This document shows positions 1 to 7,567 of a stretch of 42,694 nt of DNA, in pieces. The DNA comes from a virus. Position 1 is the first letter of the stretch; each line of letters starts with the position of its first letter. The stretch spans positions 1 to 42,694 of the IMG/VR virus record IMGVR_UViG_3300035698_005380; one strand, given 5' to 3'. Below the pieces are notes generated by a model. The model had not been told where the DNA came from and searched no databases. It saw only the letters and a program-made list of their open reading frames with translations. Both the position numbers and the translations under genes were made by a program.

Positions 1-125
1 TGAGTAATACAATACTAGTAGAGCTTAAAGAAGCAATAAGAACTGAAAACGTATCATGGCTTCGTGAGTTAACGGTAATGATACAAAGAATTGCGGATGA
101 TTTGGAAAGGCAAGGAGCAAAGTAA
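1..125 (+). CDS. Small hypothetical protein, start codon cut by the window edge
   Basis: Reading from base 3 gives an open frame of 40 codons ending in TAA at 123-125. Bases 1-2 are TG, so the start codon (ATG, GTG or TTG) lies one base outside the window and the product would be 41 residues. The peptide is mostly charged and helical, with a Trp-Leu-Arg-Glu core and a Lys end, and looks like a small soluble phage protein. The stop overlaps the next start (TAATG), so the two are probably translationally coupled. No family recognised. Confidence 0.5.
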   Translation, partial: SNTILVELKEAIRTENVSWLRELTVMIQRIADDLERQGAK

Positions 126-211
126 TGGGTTATGACTACGATAGTTTGTGCAAGAAAATGCTTGATGCTAACGAGCTGAGTGAACGATTCAACCAACATA
201 GTGAGGATTGA
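125..211 (+). CDS. Very small hypothetical protein (28 aa)
   Basis: The ATG at 125 overlaps the TAA of the preceding gene (TAATG), and the frame runs 28 codons to TGA at 209-211. The peptide is acidic and hydrophilic (MGYDYDSLCKKMLDANELSE at the start). The AGGAG-like sequence inside the end of the upstream gene (near 110-117) could serve as its ribosome binding site. It sits in a run of tiny genes, which is common in phage early regions. Function unknown; the coupling to its neighbours is the main support. Confidence 0.4.
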   Translation: MGYDYDSLCKKMLDANELSERFNQHSED

Positions 212-213
212 TT

Positions 214-297
214 ATGAAAAACCTACTGATAGACATCATCACGATGGCTGGGCTTGCGGCGTTCTTTGCCTTTGTATTTTTAGGCTTTTTGCTTTAG
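214..297 (+). CDS. Single-span membrane micro-protein (27 aa)
   Basis: ATG at 214, two bases after the previous stop, runs 27 codons to TAG at 295-297. After a short charged start (MKNLLIDIITM) the rest is one hydrophobic helix rich in Phe, Leu and Ala, which would span the membrane once. A GAGGA sequence at 202-206 fits a ribosome binding site. Membrane micro-proteins like this occur often in phages as inhibitors or superinfection-exclusion factors, but nothing here identifies the role. Confidence 0.4.
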   Translation: MKNLLIDIITMAGLAAFFAFVFLGFLL

Positions 298-331
298 GCG
301 TTTCCTACCCACCGTTCCAAAGGAAGGAGTT

Positions 332-397
332 ATGAAAGAGCCGACATTCAGTTCGGCTCTTTATCCTTTTCCACAACAAAATGAGACATACACATGA
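332..397 (+). CDS. Possible 21-aa leader peptide coupled to the AAA+ gene
   Basis: A purine-rich ribosome-binding stretch (AAGGAAGGAG, 320-329) precedes an ATG at 332 that opens 21 codons (MKEPTFSSALYPFPQQNETY plus T). Its TGA at 395-397 overlaps the ATG of the large ATPase gene at 394 (ATGA). The ATPase gene has no convincing ribosome binding site of its own, so coupling through this ORF is attractive. A perfect 10-bp stem-loop lies inside the ORF. It could also be chance: the peptide resembles nothing, and the AGGAG is only two bases from the ATG, although the AAGGA just before it is better placed. Confidence 0.35.
   Translation: MKEPTFSSALYPFPQQNETYT
335..362 (+). terminator. Stem-loop, possible terminator or attenuator
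   Basis: AAAGAGCCGA (335-344) pairs perfectly with TCGGCTCTTT (353-362) across an 8-base loop, and ATCCTTTTCC follows. This looks like an intrinsic terminator with a broken U-tract. It lies 32 bases before the ATPase start, too close for a separate promoter between the two, so some read-through into the operon is expected. Confidence 0.55.
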
Positions 398-2508
398 GTA
401 AACCAATACAACAATACTTAGATGATTTCAGCATTAAATCAGATGCTAACGCCTTGGCTTCTATGGCTGGGTCGTTCGGTGAGTCATCTCTTAAAAGACG
501 AAAAGCGCGGCTGAAAGCGAATAACCTCGCCATAGAAAATTTGGTCTACAGCTACTCAGGTGAAGGGTTTGATGTGATGAGTGACAAGGAGAAATGTGAG
601 GCATTATCAGCAGCACCGAATTCAAGTGCTATGAAGGCCACCATCAGTAGTGTGAGGGATTACACCTCACGACTAGCTCACTATTGTATTGCTTTGGGGC
701 TTGTGTCGAACGCTAAGTATGTGAATTCGATACTGGAACCAGATAAGTTTGGCGTGACTATCAGTAATATCTGCCCACTTGGACTTCACCGCGCTTCATT
801 CATTTTACTCCAACAAATGCTATCCGAATGGCATATGAATGAGACAGGGAAGAAATGTGTCGCGGAGAGTATGCACGATTATCACGAACTAACCGAGAAA
901 TTCATCCTGCAATGGCATAGCGAGTCAGACCCTCTGGCTCACGTTTCAGAACCATTGCCACCCACTCCTGAAGCTAGCTTCTCGCCATCGATTGATTGTT
1001 CTGGATTTGATCTGCGAGAGACGCTGAATGTGTTTGCAATAGTGTACTCAAAGACCAAAGACGAATCCTTGGATTTGGATTTACTGTTCAATCAGATGCG
1101 GATGCTTGTTGGTATCAATAAGAGCTTTGTCGCCAGTATTGAGAAGTTGAGCAAAAATGATGAAGCATTACGTAAATTACAAGTGAATGAAGATGAGGTC
1201 TCAGATGTTGAATTAACGGCCAGCATTGAGCTGATCAAATTGATTGAATCCGCCACAACAACCACAACCACAACCACAGAGGCAGCACACATGACAGCAG
1301 TAGAAACTAGCAAGTACGACGCAAAACGAATCGACACCACCATGCTTTCCATCATCAACTCAGCGATGAGTAGTAGCAAGATGGGATCGTTTGAGGACTT
1401 GTGTAAAGAGATCAACGATTCCATTAGCACGAATGCAGAATTGAGTGATGCATTGGCAAAGGCACGTACTGCGGCGGCAGCAGTGAAGATGGCTCCCGTA
1501 TCGATTGATGCTAGTAGTGACGGTGTAATTCCCAAGGGCAAAACAGTGACTCGAAAGGTGATTGATATTCTGGATGAGTTGGGCATGGATGTACCAGCAG
1601 ACCAAAGAGATCGCTTTATGTTTGAAGTACCCTACTTTGTGTGGGAATCAGCCCATCCTCACGTACCTAACTTCGATGCTGATTACCAATGGCGTTGGGA
1701 TATCTTACTCAAAATTGTATGGGGTATATCCAAGAACATGAAGCCTTGGGTGCATGGTCACACTGGTACTGGCAAGACCACACTCGTAGAGCAAGCCTGT
1801 GCCATATTGAAGTGGCCTTTTGCACGTATCAACTTTGACTCGGAGATTACTCGTATGGATTTGATTGGTAATGCAGGGCTTGAAACGGATGAGCATGGCA
1901 ACACCATCACCAAGTTTGTCGAGGGCATACTGCCTCAGATGTTGGCGCAACCCTATGTGATTTGTGGTGACGAGTTCGACTTTGTGCGTAGTGACATTGC
2001 TTACGTGTTTCAACGAGCCTTGGAAGATAAGGGCTTGCTACTGACTGAGGATGCAGGTCGATTAGTGCAGCCACATCCCTACTCTAGGATTATTGCCACT
2101 GCCAATACACAGGGTCAGGGTGATGAGTTTGGCTTGTATCAAGGTGCGAGAGTCCAGAGTCAGGCTTTCTTGGATAGATTCCAGTGCTGGATAGAAGTGC
2201 CGTACTTGGATTCTGATAAAGAGAAGGCGTTAGTGTCTGCGAAAGTACCTTCGCTGCCCGAAGCGATGGTGGACAAGATAATCAAGTATGTTTGTGAGCA
2301 TAGAGAAGCGTTCAAGCAAGCCGCCATATTGAAGCCAATGAGTCCACGAGGGGTGGTTTCTCTGGCGTCAGCGATCAGCGACTTCACCAGCTACGAAAGG
2401 CATGAGGCTGATGGCGTGAGAATGGCACTTGAGTCTACGATCTTAGGGTCAGTGACACATGCGGATGCAGCTAAAATTAATGAGTTGGTTGATCGGACGT
2501 TTAACTAA
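394..2508 (+). CDS. MoxR/CobS-like AAA+ ATPase (704 aa)
   Basis: The C-terminal half is an AAA+ module: Walker A GHTGTGKT at residues 455-462, and Walker B with the acidic pair at 526-527 (YVICGDEFDF). A later ATAN stretch fits sensor 1, and a DRF stretch follows. This arrangement is typical of CobS/MoxR proteins, which remodel partners together with a VWA protein. The N-terminal 380 residues are not CobS-like and include a run of eight threonines made by ACA/ACC repeats (about 1254-1278). The VWA partner lies two genes downstream, as in CobS-CobT pairs. No CobN-like chelatase subunit is present, so a role in cobalamin synthesis is unlikely; chaperone-like remodelling of a host or virion target is the better inference. 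It opens an operon with overlapping starts and stops. Confidence 0.85.
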   Translation: MSKPIQQYLDDFSIKSDANALASMAGSFGESSLKRRKARLKANNLAIENLVYSYSGEGFDVMSDKEKCEALSAAPNSSAMKATISSVRDYTSRLAHYCIALGLVSNAKYVNSILEPDKFGVTISNICPLGLHRASFILLQQMLSEWHMNETGKKCVAESMHDYHELTEKFILQWHSESDPLAHVSEPLPPTPEASFSPSIDCSGFDLRETLNVFAIVYSKTKDESLDLDLLFNQMRMLVGINKSFVASIEKLSKNDEALRKLQVNEDEVSDVELTASIELIKLIESATTTTTTTTEAAHMTAVETSKYDAKRIDTTMLSIINSAMSSSKMGSFEDLCKEINDSISTNAELSDALAKARTAAAAVKMAPVSIDASSDGVIPKGKTVTRKVIDILDELGMDVPADQRDRFMFEVPYFVWESAHPHVPNFDADYQWRWDILLKIVWGISKNMKPWVHGHTGTGKTTLVEQACAILKWPFARINFDSEITRMDLIGNAGLETDEHGNTITKFVEGILPQMLAQPYVICGDEFDFVRSDIAYVFQRALEDKGLLLTEDAGRLVQPHPYSRIIATANTQGQGDEFGLYQGARVQSQAFLDRFQCWIEVPYLDSDKEKALVSAKVPSLPEAMVDKIIKYVCEHREAFKQAAILKPMSPRGVVSLASAISDFTSYERHEADGVRMALESTILGSVTHADAAKINELVDRTFN

Positions 2509-2693
2509 TGAACATATCTAACAGCGTTTCCTATAGGCAGATTAATGCCTTGCGTAAAGCACAGGCCAAGGCTGTTGCAGAAGGTAAGGTTACGTTCCAG
2601 TTCGACAACAAGATGCTTGATGTGCATTACGCCAAGTTCATGCTGGATTTTTTAACTATGCAGTCAACGTCAATGGGGGGTAAAAATGATTGA
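2508..2693 (+). CDS. Small hypothetical protein (61 aa)
   Basis: The ATG at 2508 shares a base with the TAA of the ATPase gene (TAATG), so translation is coupled. The product is basic and helical with no recognised motif. Its end overlaps the start of the next gene by eight bases. Its place between the AAA+ ATPase and the VWA protein suggests an accessory part of that module, but this is inference from gene order only. Confidence 0.6.
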   Translation: MNISNSVSYRQINALRKAQAKAVAEGKVTFQFDNKMLDVHYAKFMLDFLTMQSTSMGGKND

Positions 2694-3111
2694 CCAAAGA
2701 GTGTATGACCTGACAACAAAAGAATCAGTAGATCGTGAGGTTAACTTGATTGTCTCGAAGAAGGAAGGGACGAGGATTAAGGTATTCGTCTTGGTACGTA
2801 GTGACAGACGTAAAGATATGGTGAGTGATAGCTTGAACGCTATGTGTTTCTTGGCGTTTGCATTATTACTTGGTGCTTACATTTTAACGGGGGGGATTGG
2901 GGCAATTCACCTCGTTATATGGTTTGTTTCACTGAGTTATGTGGCCTACCTAATCTATCTTCGATGGCGATCATCTTCTCAAGCAGATAAGCGTGGGCAA
3001 GTTGTTGCGAAAACATTCCTGCGTAATGGTGGGTCATTGGATGCAGGGCTTGAAGCAATTGTGATCGACGAAATAAAAAAACTTACATTGAATAATAGGA
3101 GCAACACATGA
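2686..3111 (+). CDS. Membrane protein with two predicted spans (141 aa)
   Basis: Residues about 46-67 and 72-92 form two hydrophobic segments joined by a short turn, followed by a basic stretch (YLRWRSSSQADKRG), which suggests a helical hairpin with both ends in the cytoplasm. The N-terminal 40 residues are charged and soluble, and the C-terminus is a short helix. The start overlaps the previous gene and the stop overlaps the VWA gene (ATGA). No family recognised. Its position between AAA+ and VWA genes hints that it tethers the module to the membrane. Confidence 0.65.
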   Translation: MIDQRVYDLTTKESVDREVNLIVSKKEGTRIKVFVLVRSDRRKDMVSDSLNAMCFLAFALLLGAYILTGGIGAIHLVIWFVSLSYVAYLIYLRWRSSSQADKRGQVVAKTFLRNGGSLDAGLEAIVIDEIKKLTLNNRSNT

Positions 3112-5105
3112 GTAGAAATCTAACGATAACAACTGTACCTGAGCATGGATTAGATACACAGGAATTTATTCAAGCGCAGACTGCGGCGAGTCGAGTCTTT
3201 GGTCGAGACAAGGATGCGAAAATAATCTTTGAAGGTAACTCCGCATACGTTCGCAGTGACGGGGCGATCTGCTACCCGTCATTGGCCGAGGGGAGTCGTA
3301 TGACCAAGGAGAATGTACTGGTGAGTCGAGGGTATGCAGATCACGAGTCGTCACACAAAAGATATACCCACATGGGTACGATAAAGAAGTTCATTGGGGA
3401 GTGTGAGAAGTCTGACAATGGATTACTGCGTAGTACACAGAATGCAGTTGAGGACTTGAGGGTTGATCACTTAGCGATACGGGATTACAGCGGTGCTAAG
3501 GCCAACTTAGAGGCTACTTGCGAGAGTGTTTACAACGAGTTTCTGGAGGTTGTCGAGAATAATCCTGAGCTAGGGGTGGACTTTGATGTGACGCTGCCAC
3601 TGATGATCACCGCCGAAGGACGTAAGCGTATGGGTTACAACGCACCCAGTATCCAGAAGACGTTGGACGTAATGACTGATGAGCAACGGGCTAAGGTCGA
3701 GGCGTTCGTTGACCTTGCGATTGAGTGCCGTAATCCAGACCCAATCCGAGGTACGCAGGAGACTATTGCGGTTAGTCGAGCTATTGTTTCGGCTAAGGAG
3801 AAGTCTGATGAAGAGAGTGAGGGTCGTAGTGAGGGTAAGGGTGATGAGTTAGCTAGTTCTGATAGCTCTGATAGCTCTGACGCATCTGATGAAGGTGATG
3901 GTGATGAGGGTGATGAGGGTGAGGGAGAGGGAGACGGTGATGGTTTCACGCCTAGAAATCGAGACAGTAGTGAGTCGGATGCTAGGTTGGAGGGTAGTAG
4001 TAAGCCGCTTGAGTTCGATGACTTTAGGAAGCGCAGCCTTGAGAAGACGTTTAGTAATCATGTTAGGAGTGATAGCAGTACGTACCGCCCGTTTAGTACG
4101 GAGTATGACCAGTATTCTCGGTTGGGTGACGAGACTTCAATGGGTAAGTACATGGCGAAGATTGCTGAAATTAGATTGTATGAGGATGAGGTTCGAGCAT
4201 TGTCAGGTAAGACCAGCACGATGGCGAGAAAGCTCGAAAGAGCATTACTGAGTACGCAGAAACGTGATTGGGAAATAGCGCGAGAGGTAGGGGTGCTTGA
4301 CCCGAAGCGTTTGAGTCGGGTTATTACTGGTAGCCGGAATGTGTTTCGTATGAGGGAGGATCGTAAAGAAGTTGATACGGCGGTTAGTGTGATGATCGAT
4401 CTCAGTGGCAGTATGTATGGATACGAGGCTCGACTAGCCCAGCAGGTTGCCATTGCGTTGAGCTTGGTGATGGAGAAGTCTGGCGTCTCATATGAGGTGC
4501 TTGGTTTCAATAACTACTACGTAAATACTGACTCACCCAATGTGGGGGCTGGTTGTTTCAGTAATGCACTGGCTGGAAGTCCAGCTAGACGGAGAGAGTT
4601 TGTTAATAGAGCTAGGGCTGCAATGAGTGGTGACGATCAATTCTCTCGGTATGAGCCTGTGCAAATCTATGAGTTCAAGGGATTTGATAAGCGGTTAGTG
4701 CAAGAGCGATTGGGATTGGGTGTTATCAATCGGCTGGCGGGTGGTCACAACTCTGATTCCGAGGCAGTTAGTGTGGCGGCTAATCACTTGAAGCGTCGGC
4801 CAGAGACTAAGAAGATTCTGTTTGTGTTGAGTGATGGGCAACCTGCGGTGAGTTGTGATTTTGGTACGAACCATTTGGCACAGCATCTACGTAATCAGGT
4901 AGCCGAAGTGGGCAAGCATGGTATCGACTGCGTGGGCATCGGGATTAAAAGTGAAGCAGTGAAGCACTTCTATCCCAACTACGTCGTGGTAAATAATCTG
5001 GATGACCTGCCTAAGCAAGCGTTCGACCAGTTGGCTAGGTTGCTGGTGGGAGAGCGATTCAAGGTGGATAACTCAGACCTAATGAGTCCGAGTATGGCGC
5101 GATGA
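3108..5105 (+). CDS. CobT-like VWA protein with HExxH metallopeptidase-like N-terminus (665 aa)
   Basis: Three parts are visible. The N-terminal domain carries H79-E-S-S-H83 and, about 30 residues on, NAVEDLR with E115, the pattern of zinc-binding gluzincin-like domains seen at the front of some phage VWA proteins. Residues about 230-290 are a low-complexity Asp/Glu/Gly/Ser linker, as in CobT. The C-terminal VWA domain has the MIDAS motif DLSGS at 431-435 and a later LFVLSDGQP strand. VWA proteins of this type work with a CobS/MoxR ATPase, here the gene at 394. Whether the N-terminal site is an active protease cannot be told from sequence. The stop overlaps the next start. Confidence 0.8.
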   Translation: MSRNLTITTVPEHGLDTQEFIQAQTAASRVFGRDKDAKIIFEGNSAYVRSDGAICYPSLAEGSRMTKENVLVSRGYADHESSHKRYTHMGTIKKFIGECEKSDNGLLRSTQNAVEDLRVDHLAIRDYSGAKANLEATCESVYNEFLEVVENNPELGVDFDVTLPLMITAEGRKRMGYNAPSIQKTLDVMTDEQRAKVEAFVDLAIECRNPDPIRGTQETIAVSRAIVSAKEKSDEESEGRSEGKGDELASSDSSDSSDASDEGDGDEGDEGEGEGDGDGFTPRNRDSSESDARLEGSSKPLEFDDFRKRSLEKTFSNHVRSDSSTYRPFSTEYDQYSRLGDETSMGKYMAKIAEIRLYEDEVRALSGKTSTMARKLERALLSTQKRDWEIAREVGVLDPKRLSRVITGSRNVFRMREDRKEVDTAVSVMIDLSGSMYGYEARLAQQVAIALSLVMEKSGVSYEVLGFNNYYVNTDSPNVGAGCFSNALAGSPARRREFVNRARAAMSGDDQFSRYEPVQIYEFKGFDKRLVQERLGLGVINRLAGGHNSDSEAVSVAANHLKRRPETKKILFVLSDGQPAVSCDFGTNHLAQHLRNQVAEVGKHGIDCVGIGIKSEAVKHFYPNYVVVNNLDDLPKQAFDQLARLLVGERFKVDNSDLMSPSMAR

Positions 5106-5302
5106 AGTCGCCAGATAGGGTAGGTATTGTGCGGATGTACTGGCTGGCTTGGTATCCCAAGGTTGGGCTATGGCCTGACTTCTGGGTGGCAGTGGCGGCT
5201 AGGGTTAGGGCTAGAGGGATTAGGGCTAAGGATAAAGAGGGCGTGGTTGGGATTTGTAACGAAGTATATTTACTAATGAAACACATGAGGAAAAACACAT
5301 GA
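5102..5302 (+). CDS. Small hypothetical protein (66 aa)
   Basis: The start overlaps the VWA stop (ATGA) and its own stop overlaps the next start (ATGA), so it is embedded in a coupled operon. The N-terminal 30 residues are rich in Trp and Val and could bind membranes or a partner; the middle is very basic (ARVRARGIRAKDKE). The DNA there has repeated TAGGG units, explained by the Arg/Ala-rich coding. No family recognised. Confidence 0.55.
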   Translation: MKSPDRVGIVRMYWLAWYPKVGLWPDFWVAVAARVRARGIRAKDKEGVVGICNEVYLLMKHMRKNT

Positions 5303-5832
5303 GCAAAGATGATTTTAATTCAAAGGTAGGCAAGAGTGCGTTGGATGGTTTACTGAATCGTAAGAAGCCTGAGCCTGTGGCTATTCCATCCTATGATCAT
5401 GGCTCTTATGAGCGATATCCAGAAGGGTATTATTCGAGGGGTGGCAGTGATATGTTTGGTGGTAGCTCTAGTCGTCGGTCGGATGGTGTTACTACGACTC
5501 AACCTGCTTGGCAGGGCAATGAGAAGCTGGCATCGAAGGGTGATGTGAGTAGCCAAGTGAAGTTTGAGGCGGATGGTAAACATGCTGTTGTGGGTGAGAA
5601 TGGTATGCGTAATATCAGGGTTGCGGTGAGGAGTAAAATCCTAGCGGAGCTACGTAACCGAGGCGTACATGTTAAGTTGGGGCATGACTACAAGATAGAT
5701 GATTTTGTGCAGCACTTACTGTCTAGTGGGTCTTGCCAAGTACGGAAGAAGCAAGGCACTGGATTCCTAACGGTCAAGAGTGACGATTGGTTTGAAGATG
5801 AGTTGGACTTTGGCTTTGATGGTGAGTTATGA
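5299..5832 (+). CDS. Hypothetical protein with disordered N-terminus (177 aa)
   Basis: The ATG at 5299 overlaps the previous stop and has GAGGAAAAA just upstream as a ribosome binding site. Residues about 25-80 are rich in Ser, Gly, Tyr and Pro and look disordered. Residues about 95-165 alternate charged and hydrophobic positions and look folded. The last 12 residues are very acidic with Phe. The acidic Phe tail could be a docking peptide, but this is a guess. Part of the AAA+/VWA operon; no family recognised. Confidence 0.6.
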   Translation: MSKDDFNSKVGKSALDGLLNRKKPEPVAIPSYDHGSYERYPEGYYSRGGSDMFGGSSSRRSDGVTTTQPAWQGNEKLASKGDVSSQVKFEADGKHAVVGENGMRNIRVAVRSKILAELRNRGVHVKLGHDYKIDDFVQHLLSSGSCQVRKKQGTGFLTVKSDDWFEDELDFGFDGEL

Positions 5833-5844
5833 AGGAGTTCAGAT

Positions 5845-6543
5845 ATGATTATTGAAAAGACAGAGCCTAGATATTTAGATGGGGTTGAGTACGTGCGTGT
5901 TTTTTGGGCAGACTCGATCTTTTACGAGGATATTCGTGCCGACTTTTACGAGGAGTGGAAAGGTGAGCTGGGTCATAGAGAGGAATTTGAGGTGGATAAA
6001 TTAACGGTGAGTGATTTGTTTGAAGTGTGGTTGAGCTTTGATGTGAGTGATCGCAAGAGTGTGTTGGAAATGATGAATCGTCGGGAGGCTTACGACGATT
6101 TTGAAAGAGAGGTGCTGAGTCGAGGTGATGAAAAGAAAGCATCGCTTAGAACTGTGTGCCTTGGGGCTATCCCTAAGTACAAGGTAGTGCTGGATGCGGC
6201 TGGGATTCCTGACCGATCTGGATTAAAGGTGGTGCTTTTGCGGATGAATAAGAAGCAGGAGTTGGCGCGTATCTTGGTGGCAACTGACAAGGATGGCAAG
6301 GTAGATGCTCGTGAGGGGAGTTACTTGATGGTAACACTGGCTGGTGGTCGGGTTGGCCATCAGATTTACATGTTAATGGAGGTTGATTCATCGGGGCATG
6401 ACAGTCATCGGTATAGTGTTGAGTGCATTATTGATGGCAAGTTTTCCATGAAGAAGTTACCCACAGCAATGATGTTGGGGGTGTTTGATACGGAGAGTGA
6501 GTTGATGGCGTTCGCTGAGACAAGGATGTTACAGGGCTTATAA
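5845..6543 (+). CDS. Hypothetical protein (232 aa)
   Basis: ATG at 5845 has AAGGAG 11-16 bases upstream, a good ribosome binding site, and it is the only gene of this operon not overlapping its neighbour. The N-terminal half is acidic and aromatic; the C-terminal half is a mixed alpha/beta sequence with no recognised motif. It is the last gene of the left operon. No clear intrinsic terminator follows; an AT-rich stretch and a new promoter come next. Confidence 0.65.
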   Translation: MIIEKTEPRYLDGVEYVRVFWADSIFYEDIRADFYEEWKGELGHREEFEVDKLTVSDLFEVWLSFDVSDRKSVLEMMNRREAYDDFEREVLSRGDEKKASLRTVCLGAIPKYKVVLDAAGIPDRSGLKVVLLRMNKKQELARILVATDKDGKVDAREGSYLMVTLAGGRVGHQIYMLMEVDSSGHDSHRYSVECIIDGKFSMKKLPTAMMLGVFDTESELMAFAETRMLQGL

Positions 6544-6576
6544 GGTTGATTGATACGGCTATAATTTAATTAGTCG

Positions 6577-6605
6577 TTGTCAAAATGCTATTGAGAGACT
6601 AGACT
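6577..6605 (+). promoter_or_regulatory. Sigma70-type promoter for the regulator/integrase operon
   Basis: TTGTCA (6577-6582), a 17-base spacer and TAGACT (6600-6605) make a reasonable sigma70 promoter reading rightward. A TATAAT at 6560-6565 is a second, weaker candidate because no good -35 lies before it. The 18-bp palindrome at 6609-6626 starts right after the -10, over the expected start of transcription, so the promoter is probably repressible. It would drive the small genes, the LuxR-type regulator and the integrase. Confidence 0.5.
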
Positions 6606-6608
6606 CTT

Positions 6609-6626
6609 TGTACTGTATACGATACA
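6609..6626. promoter_or_regulatory. 18-bp imperfect palindrome, probable operator
   Basis: TGTACTGTATACGATACA is an imperfect inverted repeat around a central GTATAC. It matches 16 of 18 bases of the site at 12983-13000, which lies in the other main control region. An AGGTGT-type site (minus strand, 6632-6640) follows six bases later. Repeated palindromes over promoters are the usual sign of a phage repressor operator. Confidence 0.6.
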
Positions 6627-6683
6627 AGATTGACACCTTGAACCCACTATCGTTCAGTAAATTAACCAAAACGGAGAGAAATA

Positions 6684-6851
6684 ATGAGTATTATTTTCGC
6701 ATTTCTAAACAGAGTAACTACATTCGGGGCGACGCTACATGCCTTGGTCAGGCAATTTAGACCTATGGTTTGCTTTGCGGTTGTTAGTTATGTAGCACCC
6801 TTTAAGTACAAGACTACAACGAGGGACGCAACATGTGCCAGCCGATTGTAG
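6684..6851 (+). CDS. Small hypothetical protein (55 aa)
   Basis: ATG at 6684 has GGAGAG about eight bases upstream, a good ribosome binding site. It is the first gene after the promoter at 6577-6605. The product is basic and hydrophobic (FAFLNRVTTFGATLHALVRQ near the start) with a possible short amphipathic or membrane-touching helix. Its end overlaps the next gene by 19 bases in another frame. No family recognised. Confidence 0.5.
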   Translation: MSIIFAFLNRVTTFGATLHALVRQFRPMVCFAVVSYVAPFKYKTTTRDATCASRL

Positions 6852-7075
6852 CAAATAACTTTATCGGTCTACGTCAATTAAGTGAATGCTTGATGGTGTA
6901 TCACCGTGACTATTGCACCAAAACTAAGTTCAAATACAAGATGAAACAATCCAACGGGTCATCATTTGAATCGCTACAAAGTAGGAATCTTGGTCGGTCA
7001 TCGACCCGCAACGGGGTCATTAACTTTGATGGCATGTCTTCTATTGAGCAGAAGCACTTTGTATTGAAGTGCTAG
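6833..7075 (+). CDS. Small hypothetical protein (80 aa)
   Basis: ATG at 6833 lies inside the end of the preceding small gene, with GAGGGA about eight bases upstream. The product is basic and polar, rich in Ser, Asn and Lys, with four cysteines that form no obvious metal site. No family recognised. It is the second gene of the probable regulator/integrase transcript. Confidence 0.5.
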   Translation: MCQPIVANNFIGLRQLSECLMVYHRDYCTKTKFKYKMKQSNGSSFESLQSRNLGRSSTRNGVINFDGMSSIEQKHFVLKC

Positions 7076-7130
7076 CGCAACAAAGAGAGTAGGAATAAAT
7101 GAATTATTATTAAATTATAGGTATAAAAAA

Positions 7131-7562
7131 ATGACTGATGAAAGCATAGCAAACTTGAGCGACAAGATTACTCGTTTGGAAGCTAAGGTAGACCTTCTGA
7201 TACAGATAACGGCATCACAATCTGTGAAGGTTGAAAGCAAGATAAGTATAGGCGAAACATTGGAGAAGCTAACGACGAAGCAACACGCTGCATTGCAGAT
7301 GTTGTTTAATGGTTCTTCAAATGCGGAAATCGCTGAACGATTTGAGGTTAGCCAGAACACGGCGAAGGTCTACGTCCGTGGCATTGCTAATAAGCTAGGG
7401 GTTAACACTAGGAATCAAATTGTTGTTAAGTGTTTTGATGACTACAAGGAGATAGCGGAAGACGAGTATCGTTTGTTGAGTGGTGGTTTGCCTAAGCATT
7501 GGGCAGAAACTTACGAGATGCCCGATCCGTACAAGGCTTTATACGCAATTAAAACGAGGTAG
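7131..7562 (+). CDS. LuxR-type (GerE) HTH transcription regulator (143 aa)
   Basis: Residues about 45-105 match a LuxR/GerE helix-turn-helix: LTTKQHAALQMLFNGSSNAE followed by IAERFEVSQNTAKVYVRGIA. The first 35 residues form a short coiled coil, likely for dimerisation. There is no receiver or autoinducer domain, so it is a small DNA-binding regulator. The start has only a weak ribosome binding site; a four-codon ORF with a good one lies about 30 bases upstream. It sits six bases before the integrase, so the two are co-transcribed. It may bind the 18-bp palindromes, since LuxR-type dimers favour sites of about that size; that is inference. Confidence 0.8.
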   Translation: MTDESIANLSDKITRLEAKVDLLIQITASQSVKVESKISIGETLEKLTTKQHAALQMLFNGSSNAEIAERFEVSQNTAKVYVRGIANKLGVNTRNQIVVKCFDDYKEIAEDEYRLLSGGLPKHWAETYEMPDPYKALYAIKTR

Positions 7563-7567
7563 ATATT

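Noticed and set aside
4058-4510. 150-codon leftward ORF opposite the VWA gene
   Set aside because: Antisense shadow; the plus-strand frame holds the MIDAS motif.
394-5105. Cobalamin biosynthesis genes cobS and cobT
   Set aside because: No CobN or other pathway gene is present, and the ATPase has a large unrelated N-terminus. The names would mislead; the pair is better called AAA+/VWA.
5195-5235. Telomere-like TAGGG repeats
   Set aside because: They lie inside a coupled gene and are explained by Arg/Ala/Gly codons; not an end structure.
7099-7113. Four-codon ORF before the LuxR-type gene
   Set aside because: It has a good ribosome binding site (GTAGGA) but is too short to judge; it may only be a leader, or chance.
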